A DNA stretch of 64,000 bases from JANQTF01 sp041741415 (GTDB lineage Bacteria > Bacteroidota > Bacteroidia > J057), in the NCBI GenBank assembly GCA_041741415.1, contig JBGSKC010000041.1, positions 7,851-71,850 of the forward strand. The letters are read 5' to 3'. Below are positions 27,919 through 35,419 of the stretch, in pieces. The notes beneath the pieces were generated by a model. That model made no database searches, was not told the DNA's origin, and worked only from the letters and a program-made list of their open reading frames with translations. How positions within the stretch are numbered: position 1 is the stretch's first letter; each line of letters opens with the position of its first letter. The translations under genes were made by a program, and so were the position numbers.

Positions 27919-29694
27919 ATGTCTCTCACCGCTGCCCGCAACTGGCTTGAAGACCATCAACTGGATGGCTACTTTCATCTCCACACCGATCCTCACCAAA
28001 GTGAGTACCTGGCCGGGCACTGGCAGGTCATGGAGTGGGTGAGTGGTTTCACCGGCTCGGCCGGCCACCTTGCTTTTACCCGGGATGCTGCAGCAGTCTG
28101 GACAGATTCCAGGTATCATGTTCAGGCAGAAAAGCAACTTGCCAACGGGGGCTTCGGGCTAGTGAAAATGGGCGTTCCGGGACAAGACATCAGCGTGGCC
28201 GACTGGTTTTCCCGGCAAATGGAAACCCCTGCCCGGATCGGCTATGACCCCAGGTTGTTGTCGCACGCCCAGTGGAAGGCCAGGAAGCGGGAAATGGAAG
28301 CAGCGGGCTTTGAATGGGTGTCGGCAGGCGGCATGTGGGAGGCAATCTGGGATCAACGCCCTGCATTACCCTCACAGCCGGTCACTGAACACGGAGTTGG
28401 TTTTCCCGGCCAAACGAGAGGGGAGAAATTAACTGAACTGAAAGGCAAGCTGGGCAAGGCAAATGCAGTGTTTGTGTCCACCCTCGACGACATCGCCTGG
28501 CTGCTCAACCTCCGGGGCACTGACATTTCCTACAACCCCCTGTTCATGAGCTATTTGCTGGTCTTGCCGGACGAGGCAAAGTTGTTTGTTGCGGAGGAGA
28601 AAATCAGCAGTTCCCTGCGGGAGGTATTAGCCGAAGACCACATCAGCATTCAGCCCTACGAGGCCATTTTTGAAGCCCTGGCGCAGATTCCTGCCGGGAT
28701 TTCCCTTCGGATTGACCCTAACCGCTTCAGCCAGGCAGCAATGGAGGCTTTGCCTGCGGAGGGAAAACGGTTCAAGGGAGAGCTCCCCACCCTGCTGATG
28801 AAGGCACAGAAGCCGGTTCATGAACAGATTCAGCTCCGGGCCTCCCAGGTGCGGGATGGCGTGGCAATGTGTCGTTTCCTGGCCTGGCTGGACCGGGAAA
28901 TTGGCAGCCAACCCATCACGGAGGAAAGTGCAGCCTTGAAATTAAGCGCTTTCCGGGCCGGGCAGGCCTGGTTTCAGGGCGAGAGTTTTGCCCCGATTCC
29001 CGGATATGGCCCCAATGGCGCGCTGCCCCACTACCGGGTTACCCCCGAAAGCAACCTGACCCTTCAGCCGGAGGGCGTTTTCCTGATCGACTCGGGAGGA
29101 CAGTACCTCGACGGCACCACTGATATTACCCGGACTGTGGCCCTGGGACCGGTTTCGGAGCAAGCCCGGATCGATTTTACCCTGGTGCTCAAAGGCCATA
29201 TTGCGCTGGCGGAAGCGGTGTTTCCTGCTGGCACACAGGGCGTTCAGCTGGATGTGCTGGCCCGGCAGTTTTTGTGGCAGGCCGGGATGAATTATGGCCA
29301 TGGTACCGGCCACGGGGTAGGGTATTTTCTGAATGTGCACGAAGGCCCCTGTGGCATTAGCCCAAAAGTAACTCAACAGCCAGCGCTGGCCCCGGGGATG
29401 TTGTTATCGAATGAACCGGCGCTGTACCGGGAAGGGGAGTACGGCATCCGGATCGAGAACCTGCTACTGGTGCAGGAAAAGGAAAATACAGGCTTTGGAC
29501 AGTTTCTTTGCTTTGAAACGGTGACGTTGTGCCCAATCGACCAGAGGATGGTAGTGCCTGGCTTGCTGAGCGAGGAGGAACGCCTGTGGCTGGACCGCTA
29601 CCACGAGCGGGTGCTGGAGGCTTTGAGTCCGGGTTTGTCGGGAGACGACCTTGCCTGGCTGCAAGCTGCGACGACGCCTGTGAGAAAGGGCTAA
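27919..29694 (+). CDS. Xaa-Pro aminopeptidase (M24B)
   Basis: 591 residues, the length of the long, eukaryote-like aminopeptidase P group, which removes an N-terminal residue ahead of proline. Two creatinase-type N-terminal domains (1-300) precede the pita-bread catalytic domain. Metal ligands are visible: Asp in LIDSGGQYLDGTTD and DITRTVALG, His in GHGTGHGVGYFLNVHEG, Glu in NEPALYREGEYGIRIEN and Glu in CFETVTLCPID. It is cytoplasmic. The gene begins 84 bases after the GT117 stop but beyond a strong hairpin, so it likely has its own promoter. Confidence 0.93.
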   Translation: MSLTAARNWLEDHQLDGYFHLHTDPHQSEYLAGHWQVMEWVSGFTGSAGHLAFTRDAAAVWTDSRYHVQAEKQLANGGFGLVKMGVPGQDISVADWFSRQMETPARIGYDPRLLSHAQWKARKREMEAAGFEWVSAGGMWEAIWDQRPALPSQPVTEHGVGFPGQTRGEKLTELKGKLGKANAVFVSTLDDIAWLLNLRGTDISYNPLFMSYLLVLPDEAKLFVAEEKISSSLREVLAEDHISIQPYEAIFEALAQIPAGISLRIDPNRFSQAAMEALPAEGKRFKGELPTLLMKAQKPVHEQIQLRASQVRDGVAMCRFLAWLDREIGSQPITEESAALKLSAFRAGQAWFQGESFAPIPGYGPNGALPHYRVTPESNLTLQPEGVFLIDSGGQYLDGTTDITRTVALGPVSEQARIDFTLVLKGHIALAEAVFPAGTQGVQLDVLARQFLWQAGMNYGHGTGHGVGYFLNVHEGPCGISPKVTQQPALAPGMLLSNEPALYREGEYGIRIENLLLVQEKENTGFGQFLCFETVTLCPIDQRMVVPGLLSEEERLWLDRYHERVLEALSPGLSGDDLAWLQAATTPVRKG

Positions 29695-29697
29695 AAC

Positions 29698-29729
29698 GCA
29701 TCAGGCGACCCCGGGGGGTCGCCTGATGC
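29698..29729. terminator. Bidirectional hairpin between convergent genes
   Basis: A perfect 15-bp inverted repeat: GCATCAGGCGACCCC (29698-29712), a GG centre, and its complement 29715-29729. It begins 4 bases after the aminopeptidase P stop and lies 29 bases from the 3' end of the convergent mini T9SS gene. There is no T-tract on either side. Confidence 0.7.
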
Positions 29730-29757
29730 TGGCAAATCATTCGCAGGAAAGCGAGCG

Positions 29758-30105
29758 CTATTGCAAGATGATTCTTTTGACGATCTGCTGCTGATCTACA
29801 TCGATTTTCACGAAGTAAACACCGCGGGGGAGGCCGGAAAGATCGAACTGGATTTGCTGGTTGGTTTCAACCTGGCGAACATCCACCCGCTGACCAATGA
29901 GGTTGACGATTTTCACCTCGAAAGTTTCAGAGAACTGACTTTCGATGTTGAGAAAAAAGACACCGTTGGTTGGGTTTGGATAAACGGAAGCGTCAATGCG
30001 GAGACCGTCAATTTCTTCCAGAGGCTGGTGGTTCAGGGTGCCGGCAATCGAAGGAAGGGCGGCGAGAAGGAACAGAGAGACAAAGAGTAAACGTAACTGT
30101 TTCAT
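29758..30105 (-). CDS. Mini-protein: signal peptide plus T9SS type A sorting domain
   Basis: 115 residues. A signal peptide (MKQLRLLFVSLFLLAALPSIAG) is followed by only about 15 residues of linker and then a full T9SS type A sorting domain: VYPNPTNGVFFLNIE, FEVKIVNLIGQRV, FDLSGLPRGVYFVKID and IVKRIILQ. There is no separate cargo domain. Such sorting domains are normally removed when cargo crosses the outer membrane, so almost nothing would be left after processing. It may be a remnant of a larger secreted protein, a stand-alone beta-sandwich surface protein, or a decoy or modulator of the secretion machine. Start ATG 30103-30105 fits the signal peptide. Confidence 0.8.
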   Translation of the reverse strand: MKQLRLLFVSLFLLAALPSIAGTLNHQPLEEIDGLRIDASVYPNPTNGVFFLNIESQFSETFEVKIVNLIGQRVDVRQVETNQQIQFDLSGLPRGVYFVKIDVDQQQIVKRIILQ

Positions 30106-30175
30106 TTGCGAATGATTTGAAAGGCAAGTTATGGAACAATACCCAAATTCGTGCCATGAAGTTTCAGGGTTATCC

Positions 30176-30183
30176 TACATTTG
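30176..30183 (+). promoter_or_regulatory. Possible -7 element of the reductase gene
   Basis: TACATTTG (30176-30183) matches the Bacteroidota -7 consensus TAnnTTTG exactly and lies 20 bases before ATG 30204. The -33 element at the expected spacing is poor. A purine-rich AAAAGGGAAGAA precedes the start codon. Confidence 0.35.
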
Positions 30184-30203
30184 GCACTGAAAAGGGAAGA
30201 ACA

Positions 30204-30935
30204 ATGAGCGAACGTGCAGAAACAACGGACAAACGTGCGGGGCTTCGGGCCTTGATCTTTGGTGCTACCGGCCTGGTGGGTTCTGAATTGTGGCGCTTGC
30301 TGGGGGAAGACGGGCGTTGGAGCCAAATCGTTTGCCTGGGCAGAAAAAAACCTTTCGGGATAGACGAATATCCGCAAGTTTCTGCATCAGAGGTGAACCT
30401 TTTTCAGCCAGAAACTTTCTCCAGCCAGTTGAAAGCAGACGTAGCCTTTTGCTGCCTTGGCACCACGAGAAAGCAAGCTGGCTCCAAAGAGGCCTTCTGG
30501 AGGGTGGACGTTGAGCTGGTTACCCTGCTGGCCGAAGCTTGTGCCAGGGCTGGCGTTCGTAGGTTGGTGGTGATGTCGGCGATGGGCGTGAAGAAAAATT
30601 CGATGTTTTTCTACAACCGCGCCAAAGCCACGATGGAGGAGCAGGTTCGCAGCAGCGGCATCCCAGAGGTGGTGTTTGTGCGCCCCGGCCTGCTGATGGG
30701 GCAGCGCAAAGAACATCGCCCCGGCGAATCACTTGCCATTGACTTTACCAGAGCGGTGACCCCGCTGGCAAGTCGCCTGGGCTGGGAAATCCCCGCAATC
30801 GAAATAGCCACCCTTGCCAGTGCCATGATTCACCTGGGAATCGGCGAGGTTCCGGCCCAGCCCGTGAACAACAGCGAGTTAATTCTGCTCGGCAACCGGG
30901 AGGTTCATGACCGTGAACATCTTGGTACGCTGTAA
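30204..30935 (+). CDS. NAD(P)H-binding Rossmann-fold oxidoreductase
   Basis: 243 residues from ATG 30204, chosen for the GGGAAGA just upstream and because family similarity begins here. The nucleotide loop is FGATGLVG (19-26), with GCTG-like FCCLGTTRKQAGS, RRLVVMSAMGVKKNSMFFYN carrying Ser/Tyr, and KATMEE giving the YxxxK. It belongs to the extended or atypical SDR group often labelled nucleoside-diphosphate-sugar epimerase or HTATIP2/Fmp52-like. Substrate unknown. The LacI-like gene follows after 37 bases and may be co-transcribed. Confidence 0.85.
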   Translation: MSERAETTDKRAGLRALIFGATGLVGSELWRLLGEDGRWSQIVCLGRKKPFGIDEYPQVSASEVNLFQPETFSSQLKADVAFCCLGTTRKQAGSKEAFWRVDVELVTLLAEACARAGVRRLVVMSAMGVKKNSMFFYNRAKATMEEQVRSSGIPEVVFVRPGLLMGQRKEHRPGESLAIDFTRAVTPLASRLGWEIPAIEIATLASAMIHLGIGEVPAQPVNNSELILLGNREVHDREHLGTL

Positions 30936-30972
30936 CTTTCTCCCTTCGAATTGACTACCCGCCCCCTTCGTT

Positions 30973-31575
30973 GTGAGAAAAAAGCAAGTTACCATTCTGG
31001 AACTGGCCACCCGCCTGGGGCTTTCGGCTTCCACGGTGTCGCGTGCCCTTAATGGCCGCCACCGCATTTCGGAAGACACCCGAAACAAAGTGCAGGCGCT
31101 GGCCAGCCAGCTCGGTTATCGGCCCAACGTCTCTGCAAGGCATTTGCGCGAAAACAGAACCTATACCCTCGGCTTGCTGGTTCCTCACCTTCACACTGCA
31201 TGGAACCAGTCTCTCGTAGAGGCTTTTGTGGAAGTGAGCCGTGAACACGAGCATCATTTGCTTCTCCAAATCGGTGAAAGCGTGCAACCTCTTCATTTTT
31301 TGCTCAATGCCCACCTCGACGGCCTGCTGCTGATCACCAATCTTCAGATGGACATCTTCACCATGGCGGCGCTGACCAAAGCCAGGCATTTGCCTCTGGT
31401 GATGACGGGGCCTGCACCTGAACATGTTTCGTCGGTACAGCCCATCAGTAACGGTTCCTCGTCAATGGCCCAGCTTGCGGCCAAAGCAGCAAGGGTGGCT
31501 TTGAAGCTGCTGTTTGACGAACTGGAGGCCATCGAAAACGACCGGCCAGGCACAGCTCAGACCGTGATGGTCTGA
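30973..31575 (+). pseudogene. LacI-family regulator with internal deletion
   Basis: 200 residues against about 335 for intact LacI regulators; starts with GTG. The DNA-binding head is complete: VTILELATRLGLSASTVSRA (helix-turn-helix) and the hinge region through RHLRENRTYTLGLLVPHLHT. The ligand domain is present up to ARHLPLVMTGPAPE, then jumps straight to SSVQPISNGSSSMAQLAAKA, which corresponds to the C-terminal helix region of the family. About 130 residues of the second subdomain are missing, in frame. It may still bind DNA but should not sense a sugar. It could be a decayed gene or a constitutive DNA-binding relic. Confidence 0.75.
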
Positions 31576-31605
31576 GCTGGCTGACAGCGGCTGTTTTTCA
31601 GGTGT

Positions 31606-31947
31606 TCATTGGCTTCCTAGCCCGAGGACCACCTTAGCCAACTGGGTTTTCCCCCCGGAATCCAGTTGTAAGATGTACACCCCAGGCCGGAGGGAGGCAG
31701 TGGCGAGCCGCGGCACCAGGACCCCAGCCGGAACATTGTCCCGCATCCACAACAATACCATCTTACCATCGGCATTGAAAAAGCGGAGCTGAACAGGCCC
31801 GGGTTCTGGAATCCAGATCACCAGCGGCGAGGTTTGCAGAATTCGGATGGTTTCCTCCACCAGACGGTGGTCTTTCAAGAGCATTTCAGGACCAGGAAAC
31901 AGGAAGAAGCATCCTAACAGAAAAGCGGAAAGAACGGTCGCTTGCAT
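31606..31947 (-). CDS. Mini-protein: signal peptide plus degenerate T9SS sorting domain
   Basis: 113 residues. A hydrophobic N-terminus (MQATVLSAFLLGCFFLFPG) is followed by about 30 residues and then a sorting-domain-like fold: VQLRFFNADGKMVLLWMRDN, LRPGVYILQLDSGGKTQLAK and VVLG. The usual PNP motif at the domain start is absent. It is the second such mini-protein within 2 kb, on the same strand as the one at 29758-30105, but the two are not close in sequence. It converges with the deleted LacI gene. Function unknown. Confidence 0.65.
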   Translation of the reverse strand: MQATVLSAFLLGCFFLFPGPEMLLKDHRLVEETIRILQTSPLVIWIPEPGPVQLRFFNADGKMVLLWMRDNVPAGVLVPRLATASLRPGVYILQLDSGGKTQLAKVVLGLGSQ

Positions 31948-32272
31948 GGCAGTGGCGTTTCCTCAGAGATGGCGAAATCTGTGCTGAAGCGCCCCGTTTT
32001 TTTGTTCAGGAGTGAGCAGACAGGCACTAGTTCACGGAAAATGACGTTTTTTTTGAAAAGTCTTCCTGGATGGTCAATTCCAGCAACATGCATCCCGGTT
32101 CTTCTTCTTTCCCGTTGTTCTCAATTTGAGAAAAGATCTACCATTTTGGCTTTGCATCTGGAAAGAAAATCCCGGTTTTTGCAAATAGAATCCCCAACTT
32201 GGCCTGGAAAGGCTTTATTATTGAAGCCGCCTACGCCAGTTCATCTCTTCTCAGCCGATCAGCCATTTGCCC
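31948..32272. other. Gene-free interval, 325 bases
   Basis: Lies between the divergent mini T9SS gene and the lipoprotein gene. It should contain both promoters, but I find no well-spaced TTTG / TAnnTTTG pair, no strong hairpin and no convincing short reading frame. Confidence 0.5.
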
Positions 32273-33490
32273 ATGAGCTCTTTTTCTTTCGCTATTCTCT
32301 CCAATTCTAGTTTCGGTTCCCTGTGGCGTTGGCTGATGCCGCTGGGGCTGCTGCTGCTGGCCATGGGTTGTGGTGCTGAAACCAGTTCTTCGGTTGTGAC
32401 CGTCACCACGACAGACAGCACAGACACGCTTCTGGAAAGCCAGTCGCGCGGGCTTCCAGAGGCTAACCTGAGGCTGGGAAGCTCCGACACCACCTTTGAG
32501 ACCCGTTTCCCCACGCTGGCCATGTTGATGGCGAAGGAGGAGCCCTCAACCTTGGAAATTGTGAAGGCTTTTGTAGCCACAGTCGCACGACCTGAGGACA
32601 TTCGCACCGAGCAAGCCTTTCTTGATCTTCTTGCTTATCGGGATACTGCCATCATTCCCCGGCTGGACCCGGCTATTTATCGCTGGGAGGACAGCGGAAA
32701 GAGATATGAGCATTTCGAAGCACTGGAGGCCGAGCTAAACAGACTGGGCATGCAATCCATCGAAGCCGAAGGCTCCTTCCTGGGCCTGGGCCCCGCAGAT
32801 TTGCTCGCCTCGGAGTGGGACCGCCTCGCTTCTGCGGAGCTGAAGCTTTTTCTCCAGTTTGAGGAGTTAAAGACCCGTGCAATGGGAGGAGAGTATCCTT
32901 TTCTCGACATGGGGGGATATCTGGCCTTAGCTGAGATCGGTGAAAAAATGATGGCGTTGCCCAAAAACCGCTACCAGGATTCCATCGTGCAGGACTACCA
33001 CCGGTACCTGGTTTTCATTCACGACATCCACCAGGTAGTTGATCTCACCACCCGGGAGGAGCCGAATATGTTCGTTTCCGGGATCAGCACTGAGCATTAT
33101 CCCTACCTCACTGATACCCGCTCGCGGCAGGTTTATCTGGATGAGCAGCCTGTATCTCTTTTTTCCAAAGCCCTGGCGGGAGTCATGGCTCAGCCCTCCA
33201 GCATGAGTCCAAGGCCAGAACATTTGTACCTCGTGGTGATTGCCTGGGAAGCCGAAGAAGCTGTTGCCCGCCAGCGGGTGATTGCCTCCCTGCTTAAAGG
33301 GCAGGACGTGCCCCACCATCTGGCTGTTCAGCTTGGCGACGGAAGCACCAGATACGCAGTGGTATATCGCTTTTTTGAGGAGGAAACAACGGCTGAGGAA
33401 GCACTCAGGCGAGCTGAGACCCAGTTCAGAGACGTGGAGCTCATCATGGTGAGCGTGTCGGGAGATCGCTTGTATCAAATTGGCGGATAA
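32273..33490 (+). CDS. Lipoprotein, function unknown
   Basis: 405 residues from ATG 32273. A lipoprotein signal ends LGLLLLAMGC, with Cys33 as the lipidation site; because the leader is long, ATG 32336 (MPLGLLLLAMGC) may be the true start. A Ser/Thr linker (SSSVVTVTTTDSTDTL) follows, then an alpha-helical soluble domain rich in Glu and Leu with no motif I recognise. It is likely anchored in the inner or outer membrane facing the periplasm. The sugar-nucleotide reductase gene starts 62 bases downstream on the same strand. Confidence 0.75.
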   Translation: MSSFSFAILSNSSFGSLWRWLMPLGLLLLAMGCGAETSSSVVTVTTTDSTDTLLESQSRGLPEANLRLGSSDTTFETRFPTLAMLMAKEEPSTLEIVKAFVATVARPEDIRTEQAFLDLLAYRDTAIIPRLDPAIYRWEDSGKRYEHFEALEAELNRLGMQSIEAEGSFLGLGPADLLASEWDRLASAELKLFLQFEELKTRAMGGEYPFLDMGGYLALAEIGEKMMALPKNRYQDSIVQDYHRYLVFIHDIHQVVDLTTREEPNMFVSGISTEHYPYLTDTRSRQVYLDEQPVSLFSKALAGVMAQPSSMSPRPEHLYLVVIAWEAEEAVARQRVIASLLKGQDVPHHLAVQLGDGSTRYAVVYRFFEEETTAEEALRRAETQFRDVELIMVSVSGDRLYQIGG

Positions 33491-33552
33491 CGTAGTGAAA
33501 AGCTGCGCAGGATTGAGAATATTCGCGGCAAGACATTTTCCCTCCATTTTTT

Positions 33553-34470
33553 ATGCAGCGAAGAATCATTCTCACTGGAAGCAACGGTCTTTTGGGCCAA
33601 AAGCTGGTTTACCTCCTTGCCGATCGTCCTTTCACGCGTCTCATTGCCACCTCCCGCGGCATTAACCGCCATTCGCTTCGAAGCGGCTACCACTACGAGG
33701 CCATCGACCTGATGGATGCTGCTGCCTGGAAGCAACTCTTTGAAGAAGTGCAACCAACAGACCTGATCCACACAGCTGCGATGACCCTGGTGGACCAGTG
33801 TGAAACCGACCACGAAACCTGCGATAAGTACAACGTCGAGGCGGTTCAGATCCTGGCTGATTGCTGCCGGGCCCATGGAACGCGGTTTTATCACATTTCC
33901 ACTGACTTCATCTTCGACGGCGAAAATGGCCCCTATCAGGAGCAGGACGCCCCGAATCCTGTCAATTATTATGGCCACGCCAAGCTCAAGGCAGAGCAAA
34001 TCGTTCAGAACAGCGGGGTTGACTGGGCGATTCTCCGCACGATGCTCCTGTATGGCCTCACGCCTGCCATGTCGCGGAGCAACATCGTGTTGTGGGCAAA
34101 AAAATCGCTCGAAGAAGGCAAATCTATCCCCGTGGTGAACGACCAGTGGCGTTGTCCCACCCTCGCAGAAGACCTCGCCAGCGGTATCCTCGCCGCTGTG
34201 ATGCGCGAAGCCAGGGGCATTTACCACATGTCGGGCCCCGATATGATGACCATTTCGGAGCTGGCGCGAAAGGTGGCCCGCCACTGGGAGCTCGATGAAA
34301 GCCTCATTCAGGAAATCAGTTCGGGCAGCCTCAAGCAAGCTGCCAGGCGCCCGCCTAAAACCGGATTTCTGATTCTCAAGGCCCAGACAGAGCTTGGGTA
34401 TCAGCCTCACACGGTAGAGCAGGGGCTGATTGTGCTGGACCGGCAGCTGAGAGAAGGCTGGATGGACTGA
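33553..34470 (+). CDS. dTDP-4-dehydrorhamnose reductase-like SDR
   Basis: 305 residues, extended short-chain dehydrogenase related to RfbD (dTDP-4-keto-rhamnose reductase). The NAD(P) loop is LTGSNGLLGQKL (8-19), followed by DLIHTAAMTLVDQCE, the Ser/Thr of HISTDFIFDGENGPY (S116, T117) and the Y140-x3-K144 pair in YYGHAKLKAE. RfbD relatives make deoxysugars for surface polysaccharides, but no other rhamnose genes (rfbA, B, C) are nearby, so another sugar or cofactor substrate is possible. A repeat-rich non-coding stretch follows. Confidence 0.85.
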   Translation: MQRRIILTGSNGLLGQKLVYLLADRPFTRLIATSRGINRHSLRSGYHYEAIDLMDAAAWKQLFEEVQPTDLIHTAAMTLVDQCETDHETCDKYNVEAVQILADCCRAHGTRFYHISTDFIFDGENGPYQEQDAPNPVNYYGHAKLKAEQIVQNSGVDWAILRTMLLYGLTPAMSRSNIVLWAKKSLEEGKSIPVVNDQWRCPTLAEDLASGILAAVMREARGIYHMSGPDMMTISELARKVARHWELDESLIQEISSGSLKQAARRPPKTGFLILKAQTELGYQPHTVEQGLIVLDRQLREGWMD

Positions 34471-34513
34471 AGAGAGACAGCTTCGCTGAGAGAAGTCAGA
34501 CCGCTTTGCTGAG

Positions 34514-34575
34514 AGAAGCGAGACCGGAGGCGAAGCCGGTCCAGTCTGACCTCCGACTTCTGACCTCTCGCTTCT
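34514..34575. repeat. Nested intergenic palindrome of the gaagcgag / accggaggcgaagccggt family
   Basis: AGAAGCGAG (34514-34522) pairs with CTCGCTTCT (34567-34575). Inside, GACCGG (34522-34527) pairs with CCGGTC (34536-34541). The inner word accggaggcgaagccggt recurs in inverted form in the repeat after smc, near 60452-60469, and in part at 1081-1096. It lies just beyond the reductase stop codon. Confidence 0.55.
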
Positions 34576-34600
34576 GAAACCCGGCGTTGCTACAAAGATT

Positions 34601-34617
34601 CGACCCCGCTGGGGTCG
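34601..34617. terminator. Short GC-rich hairpin
   Basis: CGACCCC (34601-34607) pairs with GGGGTCG (34611-34617) over a GCT loop. It is similar in type to the hairpin at 29698-29729 but has no T-tract. It lies in the interval between the convergent reductase and the gene at 34842. Confidence 0.4.
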
Positions 34618-34658
34618 GGTTTCACCTGGCCTCCTTCGACGGGCTCTGGGACCGGAAG
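34618..34658. repeat. Dispersed repeat, copy 1
   Basis: GGTTTCACCTGG (34618-34629) and a 26-base block (34633-34658) recur at 37649-37660 and 37683-37708, the latter with 23 of 26 identical. The spacing between blocks differs (3 and 22 bases). Both copies are intergenic. Confidence 0.6.
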
Positions 34659-34667
34659 TCGTCGCCT

Positions 34668-34711
34668 GTCATGGTGAGCAGGGCCATTTTGGCCCGTCGC
34701 CGAACCATGAC
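34668..34711. repeat. Two-stem element, copy with GGT/ACC outer stem
   Basis: Outer stem GTCATGGT (34668-34675) with ACCATGAC (34704-34711); left loop GAGCA (34676-34680); inner stem GGGCCA / TGGCCC (34681-34686, 34690-34695); right loop GTCGCCGA (34696-34703). Both loops are identical to those of the elements at 34723-34765 and 4590-4626, while the stems differ in compensating fashion. Confidence 0.75.
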
Positions 34712-34722
34712 CAAAGCGGGGA

Positions 34723-34765
34723 GTCATCCTTCGGCGACAGCCCTTGAGGGCTTGCTCAGGATGAC
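34723..34765. repeat. Two-stem element, copy with CCT/AGG outer stem (inverted)
   Basis: Outer stem GTCATCCT (34723-34730) with AGGATGAC (34758-34765); loop TCGGCGAC (34731-34738), complement of GTCGCCGA; inner stem AGCCCT / AGGGCT (34739-34744, 34747-34752); loop TGCTC (34753-34757), complement of GAGCA. It is oriented opposite to its neighbour 11 bases away. Confidence 0.75.
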
Positions 34766-34841
34766 AGCGCGGCAAACACATGGCCCCCGGTATGACAATG
34801 TGCTGCAATTGCCCCTAGCCAATCTTCCACAAGGGCTATTG

Positions 34842-35351
34842 TTAGGCCGGGCGGTCGGCTGGGCTGCCTGGCAATGTCCGCAGCAGTTGCTCCAGTTTGT
34901 GGATCGCCAGCTGCTGGTCTGCTGGCTGTCGATGGGCATCCATCCCAAACTGCACCTCGCCTTTAAAGCCATCGTCTTGGATGCCTTTTATGTCGAACAG
35001 GGCGTCGCAGGCATGGTAGCGAAGCAGGTAGGGGTTTTCGAGGTCGCTGACAATGGCAAATAGTGGCCAGATAGACTTTGCGGTGCCTTTGCAGGTGAGG
35101 GCGCGCCAGATTTGGTAGTTGTCTCTGCCTTCCCAGATGTTGCCGGGTTTGGTGGCGATGATCGCCAGCAGGGCATCTTCGTCAAGCCGATCAAGCTCGG
35201 CGAAAATGTTGTCGGATTCTGATTCGTAGTGTTGTTGGAATTCGCCGTAGGTCATAGGAAAGAGGGGGCGGTGAATGGTGGTGGGGGCAGAAGACGGTGA
35301 ACTGGGAGTGGATTTGCTTTTGAACCCATGAAATTGTTCGTTTGACTCCAT
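34842..35351 (-). CDS. Hypothetical soluble protein
   Basis: 169 residues from ATG 35351, but the first 32 are Ser/Pro-rich and the well-structured part begins MTYGEFQQHYESESDNIFAE (ATG 35253-35255), so the shorter start is possible. The rest is alpha-helical and acidic, with LDEDALLAIIATKPGNIWEG and YLLRYHACDALFDIKG, which resemble HEAT-type helical repeats. There is no signal peptide or catalytic motif. The gene stands alone between the repeat cluster and the copper ATPase. Function unknown. Confidence 0.6.
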   Translation of the reverse strand: MESNEQFHGFKSKSTPSSPSSAPTTIHRPLFPMTYGEFQQHYESESDNIFAELDRLDEDALLAIIATKPGNIWEGRDNYQIWRALTCKGTAKSIWPLFAIVSDLENPYLLRYHACDALFDIKGIQDDGFKGEVQFGMDAHRQPADQQLAIHKLEQLLRTLPGSPADRPA

Positions 35352-35419
35352 CTCATTAAGCCAAAGACAAGTTAGCGGTTGTGCGCCATTTTTTCAGGGT
35401 TGTTGCAAGCTTCAATGGC

